Part shown: piece by piece, positions 29,267 to 39,058 of the stretch
Position numbering within the stretch: the first letter of the stretch is position 1
Layout: every line of letters begins with the position of its first letter
NCBI RefSeq assembly: GCF_900107965.1
Contig: NZ_FNVU01000029.1
Location: 1-64,000 of the forward strand
DNA from: Actinacidiphila yanglinensis
GTDB lineage: Bacteria; Actinomycetota; Actinomycetes; Streptomycetales; Streptomycetaceae
Direction: 5' to 3'
Length of the DNA: 64,000 nucleotides
Notes under the pieces: generated by a model
Seen by the model: only the letters and a program-made list of their open reading frames with translations
Database searches by the model: none
What the model was told of the DNA's origin: nothing
Position numbers and translations under genes: made by a program

Positions 29267-29282
29267 AGGCACCCCCCACCCC

Positions 29283-29660
29283 TCCACCCCGGGGCAGACC
29301 ACGGTCCAAGGCGAGGACTTGGGCACGTGGATGCAAGCGGGTACAGCGGATGGGCTGGAAGCAGCTGCTACCCGCGCAGGCGCGAATGCTCGCCAACATG
29401 CTCTACCTCACCCCCGCGACGGCGGAGGACAGGCCGCCAGCGCCTCGTACGCAGGCGGACAGGTCGGCGGCCAACCCCCGCTGGCCGCGTAGCAGTTCTA
29501 CACCCGCGAAGGACACCTCCGCGTACTGAGGAAACTCATCGAAGAGATCGACGGAGCGCAGCACCGGCCGGGGCAGTTCGTCGGCAACTGCAGGCGGCGG
29601 GCCAACAAGCTGATCGAGAAGCGGCGCGCGGAACTCGACGCGCTGGGGATGTGCTGGTAG
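29283..29660 (+). pseudogene. Remnant of a helicase-associated (HA) domain protein
   Basis: Three frames in order give PGQTTVQGEDLGTWMQ, WKQLLPAQARMLANMLYLTP, then GHLRVLRKLIEEIDG with RRRANKLIEKRRAELDALG and a final MCW stop at 29658-29660. This is the repeat and typical end of Streptomyces proteins with C-terminal helicase-associated domains. Two frame changes and the missing helicase body make it a pseudogene. Similar scraps occur at 32521 and 44331. Confidence 0.65.
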
Positions 29661-30186
29661 CCGCACTTGGGTGAAGGGCCGGACCCGGGCATCCCGTTGG
29701 GGACCCGGGCCGGCCCATGTGCGCCGCCCTGTACGCCCCGCTGACAGGAGACGACACAACCGGCCAGGCTGGCATCAGCTGACCACGCCGAATCATCAAG
29801 AACCCAACGAAACAACTGCACACAACCAGCGCTCCACCCAGAAGACCTGCACGCACCCTCACACCCCACGCGTCCATCATCCGCATGCGGGCGGCGCCCC
29901 AGCCAGCCACCTATGCCGCCATCGCCGTGGCGACCGGGCTGGAGAAGGCCACCGTCTGGCGTACCGCTCGAAGACTCGCCGCAGAGATCCAAGCCGTGCG
30001 CGGCCAGGTGCTGCCACGTCAGGCGATTCGATCGCAGGCGCAACCAGCGCCATCCGAGACCCGGTTCCCCGCTCCACCCGCCCGTGGCCCCTTCTCCACC
30101 ACGGACCGCGCACGCCGCGTCACCCTCCCGAATCGCCCTGTCATAGACTCGCGACGGATCATCGTCGAAGAGTCCCGGGGGGACGC
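29661..30186. other. Intergenic region upstream of the calpain operon
   Basis: A short helix-turn-helix-like scrap is visible at about 29885-30000 on the plus strand (ATYAAIAVATGLEKATVWRT), probably a gene remnant. The promoter of the calpain operon should lie in the last 150 bp. Nothing else identified. Confidence 0.35.
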
Positions 30187-30516
30187 ATGGGAGACCACGC
30201 CGCGCCGGACGAGACGCCCGCGCAGAAGAAGGAGCGCGCGGGGCAGCTTCGTACGTGCGCCACGCGGGCACGCCGGATCGCGGGAGCCCTGGGCCCGTAC
30301 CTGGACAAGACGGTGGGCCAGGCGACGGCGAGCCCGCCGATCTGGACCGGGCCGTACGCCACCGCCACCACCCAGACGCTCACCGCGCGCCAGCGCAGCC
30401 TCGGCACGATGGCGCGGGACCTGCTCGCGGACGTGGCACGGTGGGAGGCGGAGGCCGGCCGGCTGGAGGACGAAGCAGTCAAGGGCGCCGCCAAGCAGCG
30501 GGCGGGCGGGAGTTGA
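30187..30516 (+). CDS. Small helical protein, WXG100/ESX-like, partner of the calpain protease
   Basis: A 109-residue, mostly alpha-helical protein with Ala/Arg-rich helices (AGQLRTCATRARRIAGAL, QRSLGTMARDLLADVARWEA) and a helix break containing IWTGPYA in the middle. Length and two-helix layout resemble type VII (ESX) chaperone or substrate proteins, although a strict W-x-G is not present. GGGGGGAC precedes the ATG. Its TGA overlaps the ATG of the protease gene by one base, so the two are co-translated. Likely a secretion partner or chaperone (inferred). Confidence 0.6.
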   Translation: MGDHAAPDETPAQKKERAGQLRTCATRARRIAGALGPYLDKTVGQATASPPIWTGPYATATTQTLTARQRSLGTMARDLLADVARWEAEAGRLEDEAVKGAAKQRAGGS

Positions 30517-31961
30517 TGGGCGACTTCCACGGCTTCGACACCGCGAAGATCCGGACCATGGCCGGCGACATGAAGAACGCCGGCCCTGGCGCCCGTACCC
30601 TCCACGGCGAACTCGCGAGCGTGCTCCGCGACGCGCAGGCCCTCCTCAAGGGCGCACAACCGGCCAGCAAGAGCCCGGTACTGGAGGCACTGATACCGCA
30701 GGTCCTGCCGCTGCTCTACGCCGGGCTGCCCGCCTCGCTCCACGCCGAACTCGACACGACCGCCGACTCGATACGGCGCCGCTGCGCCCAGTTGGACCGC
30801 GTGCACACACTGGAGGAGCAGGGCTACAGCATCGACCCGGGCCTCGACTTCGACGACGAGAAGGCGCCCGACAAGAAGAACATCGACGACGCGCTGGCGT
30901 ACTTCGACGACCACATCGACGACTCCGGCGGCTTCCTGTGGGAGAACTCCGCGCAGGGCGCCAAGGAAGTGCTCAAGCGCTTCTCCTCCCTGACCCCGAC
31001 CGAACTCGACGCGGTCATGTCCCGGATGAGCGTCGACCAGCTGAAGAAGCTCAACGCCCAGGTCGGCGAGGGCAGCACCTTCTGGGGCGCCGGCGACTCC
31101 GACGGCACGGTCAAGGCGCAGTGGGTCAACCTGCTCACCTCCGAGCTCGGCCCCACCACTCTGGCCCGCATGCAAAGCACCCTCACGCACCTGCCGTGGC
31201 AGCCGAACCTCCACACCGACTACGTCAAGAACCTGAAGTACCAGGCGATCGACGGGACGCTCTACGGGCCCAGCGGCGACATCGACCTGCCGAAGGACAT
31301 GAGCCAGGGCGATGACGGGGACTGCTGGTTCCTCGCCTCGCTCGCCGCCGTCTCTGCCCGCGACCCCGGTTTCGTGCGCGACCACATCAAGGTCAACCCC
31401 AACGGCACCTACACGGTCACCCTCTACCGTGCCCCGGTGCCGAACATCGACGGCCTCACCGGCCAACCGGTCGAGGTGACTGTCGACAACCAACTGCCGG
31501 TCGACCACTCCGGCAAACCGGTCTACGCACCCACCCCGGACAACGTGATGTGGGTGGCGATCTACGAGAAGGCCTACGCCCAGTTCAGCGGCGGCTACCA
31601 GAACATCAGCGGCGGCCTGGGAGACCAGGGCATGCATGAGATCACCGGCCTGCCCACCACCCTGACGACGCCCGGTTCGATGTCCCTGGCCGACATGAAC
31701 CAGAAGATCAAGGAGGGCCACGCGGTCACCGTGGACAGCGTGCCGCACCTCAACTCCGTCGACGATCGCCTGGTCGGCGAACACGAGTACTCCGTGCAGA
31801 GCGTCAACACCGAGGCCCACCCGCCGACGATCACCCTGTTCAACCCGTGGGGCCGCAACTCGGAGAAGATGAACCCGCCGGTGCCGGCGACGGTCACGGT
31901 GACCGAGAGCCAGTACCAGCAGTACTTCCGCGAGGTCTCCTCCACGAAGACGAGGGCGTGA
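30516..31961 (+). CDS. Calpain-family (C2) cysteine protease with helical N-terminal domain
   Basis: A 481-residue protein. Residues 1-100 form helices typical of WXG/LXG-type export domains (IRTMAGDMKNAGPG, LASVLRDAQALLKG). Residues about 250-480 carry the calpain protease core with Cys270 in QGDDGDCWFLASLAA, His423 in GEHEYSVQSV and Asn443 in LFNPWG, so the triad is complete. No Sec signal is visible. Exported by type VII secretion is plausible but unproven. It sits between a small helical gene and a membrane-protein gene with overlaps of 1 and 4 bp, so all three act together. It could be a secreted effector or an internal processing protease. Confidence 0.85.
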   Translation: MGDFHGFDTAKIRTMAGDMKNAGPGARTLHGELASVLRDAQALLKGAQPASKSPVLEALIPQVLPLLYAGLPASLHAELDTTADSIRRRCAQLDRVHTLEEQGYSIDPGLDFDDEKAPDKKNIDDALAYFDDHIDDSGGFLWENSAQGAKEVLKRFSSLTPTELDAVMSRMSVDQLKKLNAQVGEGSTFWGAGDSDGTVKAQWVNLLTSELGPTTLARMQSTLTHLPWQPNLHTDYVKNLKYQAIDGTLYGPSGDIDLPKDMSQGDDGDCWFLASLAAVSARDPGFVRDHIKVNPNGTYTVTLYRAPVPNIDGLTGQPVEVTVDNQLPVDHSGKPVYAPTPDNVMWVAIYEKAYAQFSGGYQNISGGLGDQGMHEITGLPTTLTTPGSMSLADMNQKIKEGHAVTVDSVPHLNSVDDRLVGEHEYSVQSVNTEAHPPTITLFNPWGRNSEKMNPPVPATVTVTESQYQQYFREVSSTKTRA

Positions 31962-32488
31962 GAGCGATGCGCCGCTCCCGGTGGATCACCGTGGGGGCCG
32001 CCGGCGCCGTCGCCGTCGGCATCCTCGTCGCCGTTCTGGTACACCAGGCAGACGGCCCCAGCGCGAACGACGCGGAACCGCCGCCGCTCGGGGCGCACAA
32101 GGCCGACGTGCAGCGCATCGTCGTCGTGCCGGACGGCAACCCGATGGGTCACACCGGGGGCATCCAGCTCCCCGACGGCCGCAGCGTCGCCTTCAACGTC
32201 GTCACCAGCGACCTCATCAAGCCCGCTCCCGGCCCCCACGAAGCCGAACTCGCCCTGGAACAGGACGCCCTGGAACGGGACGATTCGCAGTCCGACTGGC
32301 ACTTGGTCAAGGCCGGCGACGTCATCACCGAGTACGGCATCCGCGTCAAAGTCCTCAAGATCTGGCGCATGCCCAACCCCGACCACGACGCCATGGACCT
32401 CCAGGCCGACCCGCTTCCCACCCCACCCCCGACCCCCGTCGTGACCATCCCCAGCACCCCGGCCACCGCATCCCCGTCGACCTCCTGA
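31958..32488 (+). CDS. Single-pass membrane-anchored protein, DUF6406-like; possible guard of the protease
   Basis: A 176-residue protein. A short basic start (RRSRW) and one transmembrane helix (about residues 11-29, VGAAGAVAVGILVAVLVH) hold an exposed domain with VQRIVVVPDG, DGRSVAFNVVTSDL and AGDVITEYGIRVKVLKIWR, ending in a Pro/Thr-rich tail. GTG 31958 overlaps the protease stop (GTGA); ATG 31967 is an alternative. The exposed domain resembles DUF6406 as I recall it. Tight coupling to a protease gene suggests an inhibitor, immunity protein or substrate. Confidence 0.6.
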   Translation: MRAMRRSRWITVGAAGAVAVGILVAVLVHQADGPSANDAEPPPLGAHKADVQRIVVVPDGNPMGHTGGIQLPDGRSVAFNVVTSDLIKPAPGPHEAELALEQDALERDDSQSDWHLVKAGDVITEYGIRVKVLKIWRMPNPDHDAMDLQADPLPTPPPTPVVTIPSTPATASPSTS

Positions 32489-32520
32489 GGTGGTCGGTGT
32501 CGTGAGCGTGCCCGGGCGCG

Positions 32521-32685
32521 ATGCCGAGCAGCCCGGTGGGCCACCTCCACGTCCCCCGCAAGCGCATCGCGGACATCGACGGCGTCCCCCACAAGATCGG
32601 GCAGTTCCTCGGCAACACCCACCGCAGAGCCGACAAGCTCACCCCCGGACGACGAGCCGAACTCGACGCACCCGACACGCCCTGG
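32521..32685 (+). pseudogene. Second helicase-associated-domain remnant
   Basis: About 53 codons read VGHLHVPRKRIADIDGVPHK, then IGQFLGNTHRRADKL and RRAELDAPD. This is the same repeat end as at 29530-29660, but without the upstream domain and with a foreign tail. It follows the calpain operon by 33 bp. Confidence 0.6.
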
Positions 32686-32761
32686 GCTCAGGAGCAGCTG
32701 GGCAACGCATCTGTGTTGACTCGTCCCCGGCAGGTGACCGTCCTCGTGCTGGGCGCCTAGG

Positions 32762-34663
32762 TCACGCACGTCCTCCTCGTGGATGGCGACGCCTACGGCG
32801 CGGGGAGCGCTGCGTCGCGTGCGAGCTGGCCCCGGGGGCGGTCAGGTCGAGGTGAAGGGTGGGCGGGGTGGTGGGGTTCTCGCGGGAGGTGAGGATGACG
32901 GCGAGGCCCGGGGTGTCCTCGGCGAGGGCGAAGGAGAGGGGGCGGGTCGGGGTGGCAGGGACGTGGGCGGTGACGTCGAAGTCGAGGTTGGCCTTGGTCG
33001 TGGTGGCGGTGGCGGTGGACAGGGCGGCACCGAGGGCGGGCTTGGTGTCCCAGGTCAGGGTGGACTCCGTCCAGGTGATGTCGGCGACGGCGTAGGCGGT
33101 GAGCTGGGTGGTGTCGCCGCCGCTGTCGGAGACGTAGCCGTAGGCCGACAAGGTGGCGGCGCTGATCGTGCCGAGGACGGCTGAGGTGTCGAAGGCCAGG
33201 TAGGACTGGCGGGTGTAGCCGCTGCCGGTGGCGTTCTTGACGACCAGGGTGGTGGCGGTGCCGAAGCCGGTCGCGGCATAGGAACCGTCCCGCACGTATC
33301 CGTCGGCGATCGCGGGCAGGGTCGCGGAGGTGAGGGTGAAGGTGGCTTCGCGGGTGGCGCCGGCCGCGCCGGACAGGTCGACGGCGAGGGTGAGGGTGGG
33401 CGCCGACTGCGTGACGGTGACGGCGTCGTCGGCGCTGATCAGTGTTCCGCCGAGGACGAGTCGGACCGTGACGGTGGCGGCCGCGCGGGACGGGTCGGAT
33501 ACGCCGACCACCAGCTGGCCGCCGCTCTGCCGGGTGATGACGGAGCAGGGCGCGGAGACGGTGATGCCGCCGGCGGAGCCCGCCGTGAAGAAATTCGCCG
33601 CGATGACGCCACTGGCACTGTCACGGACCGCCTGGACGGAGGCGGTGTTGGCCAGCACGGTAACGGTGGGAGCGGCGGCGCGGGAGGCGGTGTGTTCCTT
33701 GGTGGAGCCGGGCAGCAGCACGTAGGCGTAGGAGGCGGCGGCGGGCACGGCGCCGTGGGACAGGCACAGGGAGACATAGCGGCGGGTGAGCGTGTCGGTG
33801 GTGCCGGATATCGTGTTGATGTCGCTCCACGCGCCGGTGCGCGCGGTGCGGGCGGCATGGACGGTGGCGCCGCCGGGGAAGAGGTAGCCGCCGACGTCCG
33901 CCAGGTGGGCCCAGGAGGCCGCGGTGAAGGTGTCCGTCCAGCCGAGTGTGTCGGGTTGGGCCGTGCCGTCCACGGTGAGGGTGTTGCCGCCGTCCGCGTG
34001 CAGGTTGCGGTTCTCCACGGTGGTGACGACCTCGCCGCCGCTGCCCCCACTGATGCCCGCGCCGAGGCAGGCGATCGAGTCGTCCAGGAAGAACCAGGAC
34101 TTCCGGGCGGTCAGGGTGGAGCCGTATTGCTGGAAGTCCATGCCCGCGCAGCCGTACGTGTCCGACAGGCTCGCCCCGCCGACCCAGGTGGCAGTGGGGA
34201 GGGTGGCTGCGCCGGCCGCGTCGGCGAGGGCGAGGGTCTCTACGGTGGTGCCGGGCAGGCGGTGCGGGTCGGTGGTCGGCCAGTAGGCGTCGGTGAAGTG
34301 CGCCGGGTCGGTGGGGAGGTAGAGGTAGCCCATGCCGTCGCCGGTGTGGTAGCCGTGCAGGTTCTCGCCGTTCATCGACTCGTAGCGGGCGACGCGGGCC
34401 GAGGACATCGCAAGGGCGTACGCCCAGCCGTCCCGGCGGTGCACGGCGCGGTCCATCGAGGGGAACTGGACGTGCCCGGCGGCTTCAGCGGTAGCTGTCA
34501 CCGAGGCGTCGTCGAGGACCGGCTGAGCCAGGGCGATCGCCGGGATGGTCGCGGTGTCGGCGTACGGTGCGTACGCCTCGCCGCGGGTGATCCAGCCTTT
34601 TGCCAGGCTCTTGAAGTGGTCGGCCTGCGCGGTGGTCGGGGCGGACGCGGCGGCTCGCAGCAC
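32762..34663 (-). pseudogene. C-terminal part of polysaccharide lyase family 8 enzyme (after an in-frame amber codon)
   Basis: About 633 codons in the same frame as the upstream lyase part, separated from it only by TAG at 34669-34667 and one codon. It holds the rest of the alpha/alpha-toroid (GWITRGEAYAPY, NGENLHGYHTGDGMGYLYL), the PL8 beta-sandwich domains (GCAGMDFQQYGSTLTARKSW, YAYVLLPGSTKEHTASRA) and a C-terminal DNRLRE/CBM96-like carbohydrate-binding module (DGYVRDGSYAATGFGTATTL). Alone it has no signal peptide and could not be exported. Intact otherwise, so the nonsense change looks recent or is read through. Confidence 0.85.
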
Positions 34664-34666
34664 GGA

Positions 34667-35731
34667 CTAGATGACGAGGTTGCCGTCCTCGAAGTCGGTT
34701 TCGCCCGGGCGGCTCACGGCCCGGCCGCGCACCGCGTCCATGCACAGCCCGTTCCATATCCAGGGCCGGAACGAGCTGTCGACCGAGGTGTACACGTGGG
34801 CGGATGCCGGGTCGGTGATCGCCCAGTTGGAGCCTGCCAGGAGCTGGAAGAGGGCGGCGAGGTCACGCAGCATGACCATGCCGTAGGTGCCGGTGTAGGG
34901 GATGTCGGTGTGCTGGACGAAGGAACCGTCGGCGTACAGCCCGTCGCCGGAGGTGACGTAGGGGAAGGTGTCGGACAGCGCCGCGACGGCCGTGGCGAGG
35001 CGCTCGCTGCTGCCGCCGAGGATGCCCCGTACGGCGACGACCTGGCACAGGTCCACGCGGTTGGCGCCGGTGGAGACCGACCGGGTGGAGCCGTACTTGT
35101 TGAAGGTCGGGTCGGGGACGAAGTGGTCGACCGCGGCGAGGTAACCGTCCAGCTGGTCCGTGGAGAGCAGCGGGTGGACGAGGACGGCCGCAGTGGTCAG
35201 GGCCTCGGGTGACCCGACCTCCCACTCCCACCAGTTGCCGGACTCGGCGGTGTCCGCGTTGTACACCTGGGTGTGCAGGAAGTCGAGGCCGGTGACGACG
35301 GCCGCGCCGAGCGCGGCGCTGCCGTACAGGGCGCGTCCGGTGCCGTCGGTCGCGGTGGTGCCCGGGGTGGCGTACGCCGTCGCCATGGTCGCCAACTGCT
35401 TGTAGCTGCTGGTCATGTTGGCCGGGGTGGTGAGGGTGAGGCTCGGCCACAGGCTGTTCGCGGTGGTGTCGGCGGACAGGGAGTTCCACAGGCCGGTGGC
35501 GCTGGTGGACAGGTCCTTCAGTGCGGTGGTGTAGGTGTCGTCGGTGGGGTTGATGGCGCCGCCGGTGACGATCTCGGCCCACAAGGCGCGCAGGGCTGCG
35601 TACGCGTCGTCCGCCCGGGCGGGTGCGGCGCCCGGGCCGAGTTGGACCGCACCCGCCAGACCGCCGAGGGCGAGGGCGGCCGCTGTCAGGAATCCGCGTC
35701 GGCCGAGGTGTCCTGCAGGGGTGTCGTGCAT
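34667..35731 (-). pseudogene. N-terminal catalytic part of polysaccharide lyase family 8 (hyaluronate/chondroitin lyase), cut by TAG
   Basis: 354 codons from ATG 35731 (GGAGG four bases upstream). A Tat signal (LGRRGFLTAAALALGGLAG) is followed by the alpha/alpha-toroid. The family catalytic residues are all present with the known spacing: Asn224 in TGANRVDL, His274 and Tyr283 in VQHTDIPYTGTYG, Arg337 in RGRAVSR, plus the aromatic patch NWWEWE. The frame then ends at TAG after GNLVI and resumes at once. PL8 enzymes cleave hyaluronan or chondroitin by beta-elimination outside the cell. A truncated toroid without the beta domains is probably inactive. Neighbours are a sulfatase, sugar importer and regulator. 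Confidence 0.88.
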
Positions 35732-35939
35732 GGTGCCTCCACGGTGAGGGGGTTTCCAGGGGCGTGGGTCAGCGGGACCGCCCCGGTGCCGGGCGGTGCC
35801 GGGCGCGGGCGCGTGTCTGGGCGCGGGCGCGGGTGCGGTGCAGCTGTACGCGGCGGCCGGACGGGCCATTTCCCGCCCGTCCGTGTCCGGGCGGCCGAGC
35901 GTGCTGAACGCCGGCTGCCCGCAGGGCACTTCGTGCGGC

Positions 35940-36956
35940 TCAGGGAGCGGGTGCCGCCACCGGTGGCAGGGTGACGACTTGTCCGCCCGCGGCGCATGAG
36001 GCGTAGACGGACTCGACGGTCTCGATGATCTGGAGGCCGTAGGAGGCGGGCACGGCGGGGGGTTGTTCGCCGCGGACGGCCGCGGCGAACGCGGCGAGTT
36101 GGTCGAGGAACGCGGTGGGGACGTCGGCGGAGGTCTCCTCGGCCAGGACGACTGGTCCTGCGCCGTCATCCGGGTGGAGCACGGCGCCGCTGCCGCGTGC
36201 CACGCGGATGGTGCCGTGTTCGCCGATCACGGTGAGTTCGTCGCGGGCGGGCAGTTGGGTGCTGGTGACGGTGATGTGTCCGGCGATCCCGCCCTCCAGT
36301 TCCAGGCGGGCCAGGACGTCGGTCTCCACCGCCAGGTCCCCGCGGTGGACGGCGGTGGCCGCCACAGCGACGGGACGGCGGCCGGTCAGCCACAGCAGCC
36401 GGTCCACGCAGTGGGTGCCGATGTTGATGAAGACGCCGCCGCCGGAGACGGCCGGGTCGAAGAACCACGCGGGACGGGTGCCGGGCCGGTAGTCGGTGCT
36501 GCGCCAGTCGTGGACGGCGCGCACGGCCCCGACAACCCCCGTGTCGAGGGCAGCCTTGGCGGCGGCGACCGGGGGCAGGAAGTGCTGGATGTGTCCGACG
36601 AACAGGACCACTCCGGCGTCCGCGCAGGCGCTCGCCATGAGGGCGCAGTCCGCGGTGCGGGTGGCCATGGGCTTCTCCACCAGCACATGCAGGCCGGCTG
36701 CCGCGGAGGCGATGACGATGTCGGTGTGCAGGGCGTGCGGGGTGTTGACGACGACGGCGTCCACCGCACCGGAGGCGATGAGTTCGCGGTGGTCGGTGAA
36801 GATCGCGGCGCCCAGTGGCCCGGCGACGCGCCGCGCGGTCTCGGCGAGGAGGTCGCAGACCGCCGTGACCCGCACGCCGGGGGTGGTGGCAGCGGCTTCG
36901 GCGTGCAGCACGCCCACGGCGCCGGCACCGATCAGGCCGAGTCTCATGTCGGTCAC
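35940..36956 (-). CDS. Gfo/Idh/MocA-family oxidoreductase
   Basis: A 338-residue NAD(P)-dependent sugar oxidoreductase. The Rossmann start is LGLIGAGAVGVLHAEA, followed by VVNTPHALHTDIV and the signature VLVEKPMA with the EKP lysine. The C-domain has GGGVFINIGTHCVDRLLWL. GTG 36956 overlaps the regulator stop by 4 bp and has AGGAGAG upstream; ATG 36947 is also possible. The family oxidises or epimerises sugars and inositols. In this locus it probably handles an uronate or amino sugar from the lyase products (inferred). Confidence 0.88.
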   Translation of the reverse strand: MTDMRLGLIGAGAVGVLHAEAAATTPGVRVTAVCDLLAETARRVAGPLGAAIFTDHRELIASGAVDAVVVNTPHALHTDIVIASAAAGLHVLVEKPMATRTADCALMASACADAGVVLFVGHIQHFLPPVAAAKAALDTGVVGAVRAVHDWRSTDYRPGTRPAWFFDPAVSGGGVFINIGTHCVDRLLWLTGRRPVAVAATAVHRGDLAVETDVLARLELEGGIAGHITVTSTQLPARDELTVIGEHGTIRVARGSGAVLHPDDGAGPVVLAEETSADVPTAFLDQLAAFAAAVRGEQPPAVPASYGLQIIETVESVYASCAAGGQVVTLPPVAAPAP

Positions 36957-38059
36957 GTGGTGCTCTCCTCGGAGGTGATGGTCCCGGTGTGCTGCGTGGC
37001 TCCGCAGGACTGCCGGACGATGATGGTCGGGCGCAGCAGGACCCGGCTGCCGGCTAGTTGGGGGTTCTCCAGGCGTCGCAGCAGGGTGCGTGCCGCGGCT
37101 TGACCGAGCTGCCGTTTGGGCGGTGCGACGGCGGTCAGCGGGATGTCGGCGACTTCGGCGATCTCGTCGTCGTAGGCGACCAGGGCGAGGTCGCCCGGGA
37201 CAGTGAGCCCGGCGCGACGGGCGGCGCCGAGCAGGAGGGCGGCCTGCCGGTCGCCGAAGCAGACGGCGGCGGTCACCTCGGCGTCGCGCAGTGCGGCCAG
37301 GCAACGCTCGGCCGCGGCGGGGCTCCACTCCTGGCGGGCGGCGCGGAACTCCACGGTGGCCAGGCCGCGTTCGCCTGCCGCCTGGTGGAAGCCCTCGGCG
37401 ACCGGGCCGGAGGTGGGGCTGGGGTGGCGCAGGACCAGGCCGATCGCCTGATGGCCGAGGCCGGCGAGGTGGCGGACCGCGTCGTAGGCGCCGGCTTCGT
37501 GGTGGGTGCAGACGTATTCGTTGGTGCTTTCCAGTGAGGCGTCGCGCCGCTCGACCAGGACGGTCGGCACGGGCAGCGCCGCGAGCCGGGCGAGGTAGTC
37601 CCGGGCCGGTTCGGGCCCGTTGAGGGTGGGGACGAGGAGCAGGCCGTCGACACCGGCCTCCAGCATGTCCCGTACGTCCTTGTCCTCGCGCTTCTGGTCG
37701 TAGTCGGAGCACGCGAACAGCAGCCGGGCGCCGGCGGCGGACAGGGTCTCCTCGATGCCGCGCAGGACCTTCGGGTAGTAGAAGGCGGTGTCGGGGACAC
37801 TGACGCCGACCAGGGCGCGGCCGGATCCAGGGGCGCTGGGCGGGACCACGAAGGTGCCCGAGCCCTGCCGCCGGACCACCAGGCCCTCGGCGACGAGTTC
37901 GTCGACGGCGCGGCGCACCGTGCTCACCGAGGTACCGCTGCTGGCGGCGAGTTCCTTCTCGGTGGGCAGCCGACCGTCGGAGGGCCAGACGCCTTGGCGC
38001 ATCTGCTGCCTGAGCTCGGCGGCCAGTTGACGGAATTTCAGGTCGTGGGCTCCGGTCAT
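36953..38059 (-). CDS. GntR-type DNA-binding / LacI-type sensor transcriptional regulator
   Basis: A 368-residue regulator. The N-terminus is a GntR winged helix (LAAELRQQMRQGVWPSDGRL, LAASSGTSVSTVRRAVDEL, GLVVRRQGSGTFVV). The rest is a LacI/periplasmic-binding fold (ALVGVSVPDTAFYYPKVLRG, VDGLLLVPTLNG, LALVAYDDEIAEVADIPLTA). ATG 38059 has GAGG six bases upstream and is preferred to ATG 38077. Encoded between the importer permease and the oxidoreductase, it should sense the imported sugar and control the locus. A candidate operator is the palindrome at 41488-41512. Confidence 0.9.
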   Translation of the reverse strand: MTGAHDLKFRQLAAELRQQMRQGVWPSDGRLPTEKELAASSGTSVSTVRRAVDELVAEGLVVRRQGSGTFVVPPSAPGSGRALVGVSVPDTAFYYPKVLRGIEETLSAAGARLLFACSDYDQKREDKDVRDMLEAGVDGLLLVPTLNGPEPARDYLARLAALPVPTVLVERRDASLESTNEYVCTHHEAGAYDAVRHLAGLGHQAIGLVLRHPSPTSGPVAEGFHQAAGERGLATVEFRAARQEWSPAAAERCLAALRDAEVTAAVCFGDRQAALLLGAARRAGLTVPGDLALVAYDDEIAEVADIPLTAVAPPKRQLGQAAARTLLRRLENPQLAGSRVLLRPTIIVRQSCGATQHTGTITSEESTT

Positions 38060-38087
38060 GATGTCCTCAATTCCCATGCGGCTCGGT

Positions 38088-38981
38088 TCACTTGACGGAA
38101 CCGACAGTCATTCCCTCGATGATCCGACGGCCCAGCCATACGTAGCAGGCCAGTACGGGAAGGACGACCAGAGCCACACCGGCGAACAGGCCTCCCCAGT
38201 CGGCCCCGTTGTACTGCATCTGCTGGAGGAAGCCGAGCAGCGCCAGCGACAGGGTCTGGTGGTCGGTGGTCTGGATGAAGACGAGTGCGAAGACGGTCTC
38301 GCCCCAGTGCTGGATGATGTTGAGGATCAGTACGGTGACGAGCCCGCCGCGCGCCATCGGCAGCATGATCTGCCAGAAGGTCCGCAGCGGTGTGGCGCCG
38401 TCCAGTGCGGCGGCCTCCTCCAGTTCGACCGGGAGGGTGGCGAAGAAGCCGGTGAGGAAGAACACGGCGAACGGCAGCGAGGTCGCCACGTACACGACGA
38501 TCAGGCCGAAGAGGCTGTTGACCAGCTCGAGCCGGTTCATGAACACGAACAGCGGCAGCATCGCCATCTGGGCGGGGATGCCCAGGCCCAGGGCGAAGGA
38601 CAGGGTCAGGACGGAGTTGATTCGGGTGGTGATGCGGCTGAGGGCGTAGGCGGCGGGCGCGGCCAGCAGGACGGTGATCAGGGCGGTGCCGCCCACGACC
38701 ACGACGGTGTTGAGCGCGGCGTGGCCGAACTGGCCGCTGGTCCAGGCCCGCGCGTAGTTTCCCCACTTGAGGGTGTGCGGCAGTCGCCAGGGCGAGCTGA
38801 AGATCGCGTCGGAGGTCTTCACGGACGACAGGAGCAGCCACAGGGCGACGAAAACGTTGAAGGCGGCGAACAGCCAGACCAGGGGGACGCCAAGCAGCCG
38901 GCCGGTGGTGAGCCGGCGCAGCCGGCGGGCGAGCGGGCCGGGTGAGCGGCCGGGTGAGCGGCCGGGACTGGCGACAGCCAT
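38088..38981 (-). CDS. Carbohydrate ABC transporter permease (MalG type)
   Basis: A 297-residue membrane protein with six predicted helices and the coupling motif EEAAALDGATPLRTFWQIMLP (EAA loop). It is the second permease of a CUT1-type sugar importer, 77 bp after the first. As usual for CUT1 systems in Streptomyces, no ATPase gene is in the cluster; a shared MsiK-type ATPase elsewhere would serve it (established for the family). ATG 38981 has GGAGAC upstream. Confidence 0.93.
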   Translation of the reverse strand: MAVASPGRSPGRSPGPLARRLRRLTTGRLLGVPLVWLFAAFNVFVALWLLLSSVKTSDAIFSSPWRLPHTLKWGNYARAWTSGQFGHAALNTVVVVGGTALITVLLAAPAAYALSRITTRINSVLTLSFALGLGIPAQMAMLPLFVFMNRLELVNSLFGLIVVYVATSLPFAVFFLTGFFATLPVELEEAAALDGATPLRTFWQIMLPMARGGLVTVLILNIIQHWGETVFALVFIQTTDHQTLSLALLGFLQQMQYNGADWGGLFAGVALVVLPVLACYVWLGRRIIEGMTVGSVK

Positions 38982-39058
38982 CGGGGATGGTCTCCATGTC
39001 TGAGGTGTGCGGAAGGTTCGGGGTCGGGTGGGGGCCGTCCAGGACTGCTGGGGGCGGA

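Noticed and set aside
30159-31820. A 553-codon minus-strand frame over the calpain gene
   Set aside because: Val/Gly/Asp-rich antisense frame without homology; the plus strand carries the protease triad.
33692-35212. A 506-codon plus-strand frame antisense to the PL8 lyase
   Set aside because: Gly/Val/Arg-rich antisense reading without motifs; the minus strand shows clear catalytic residues and domains.
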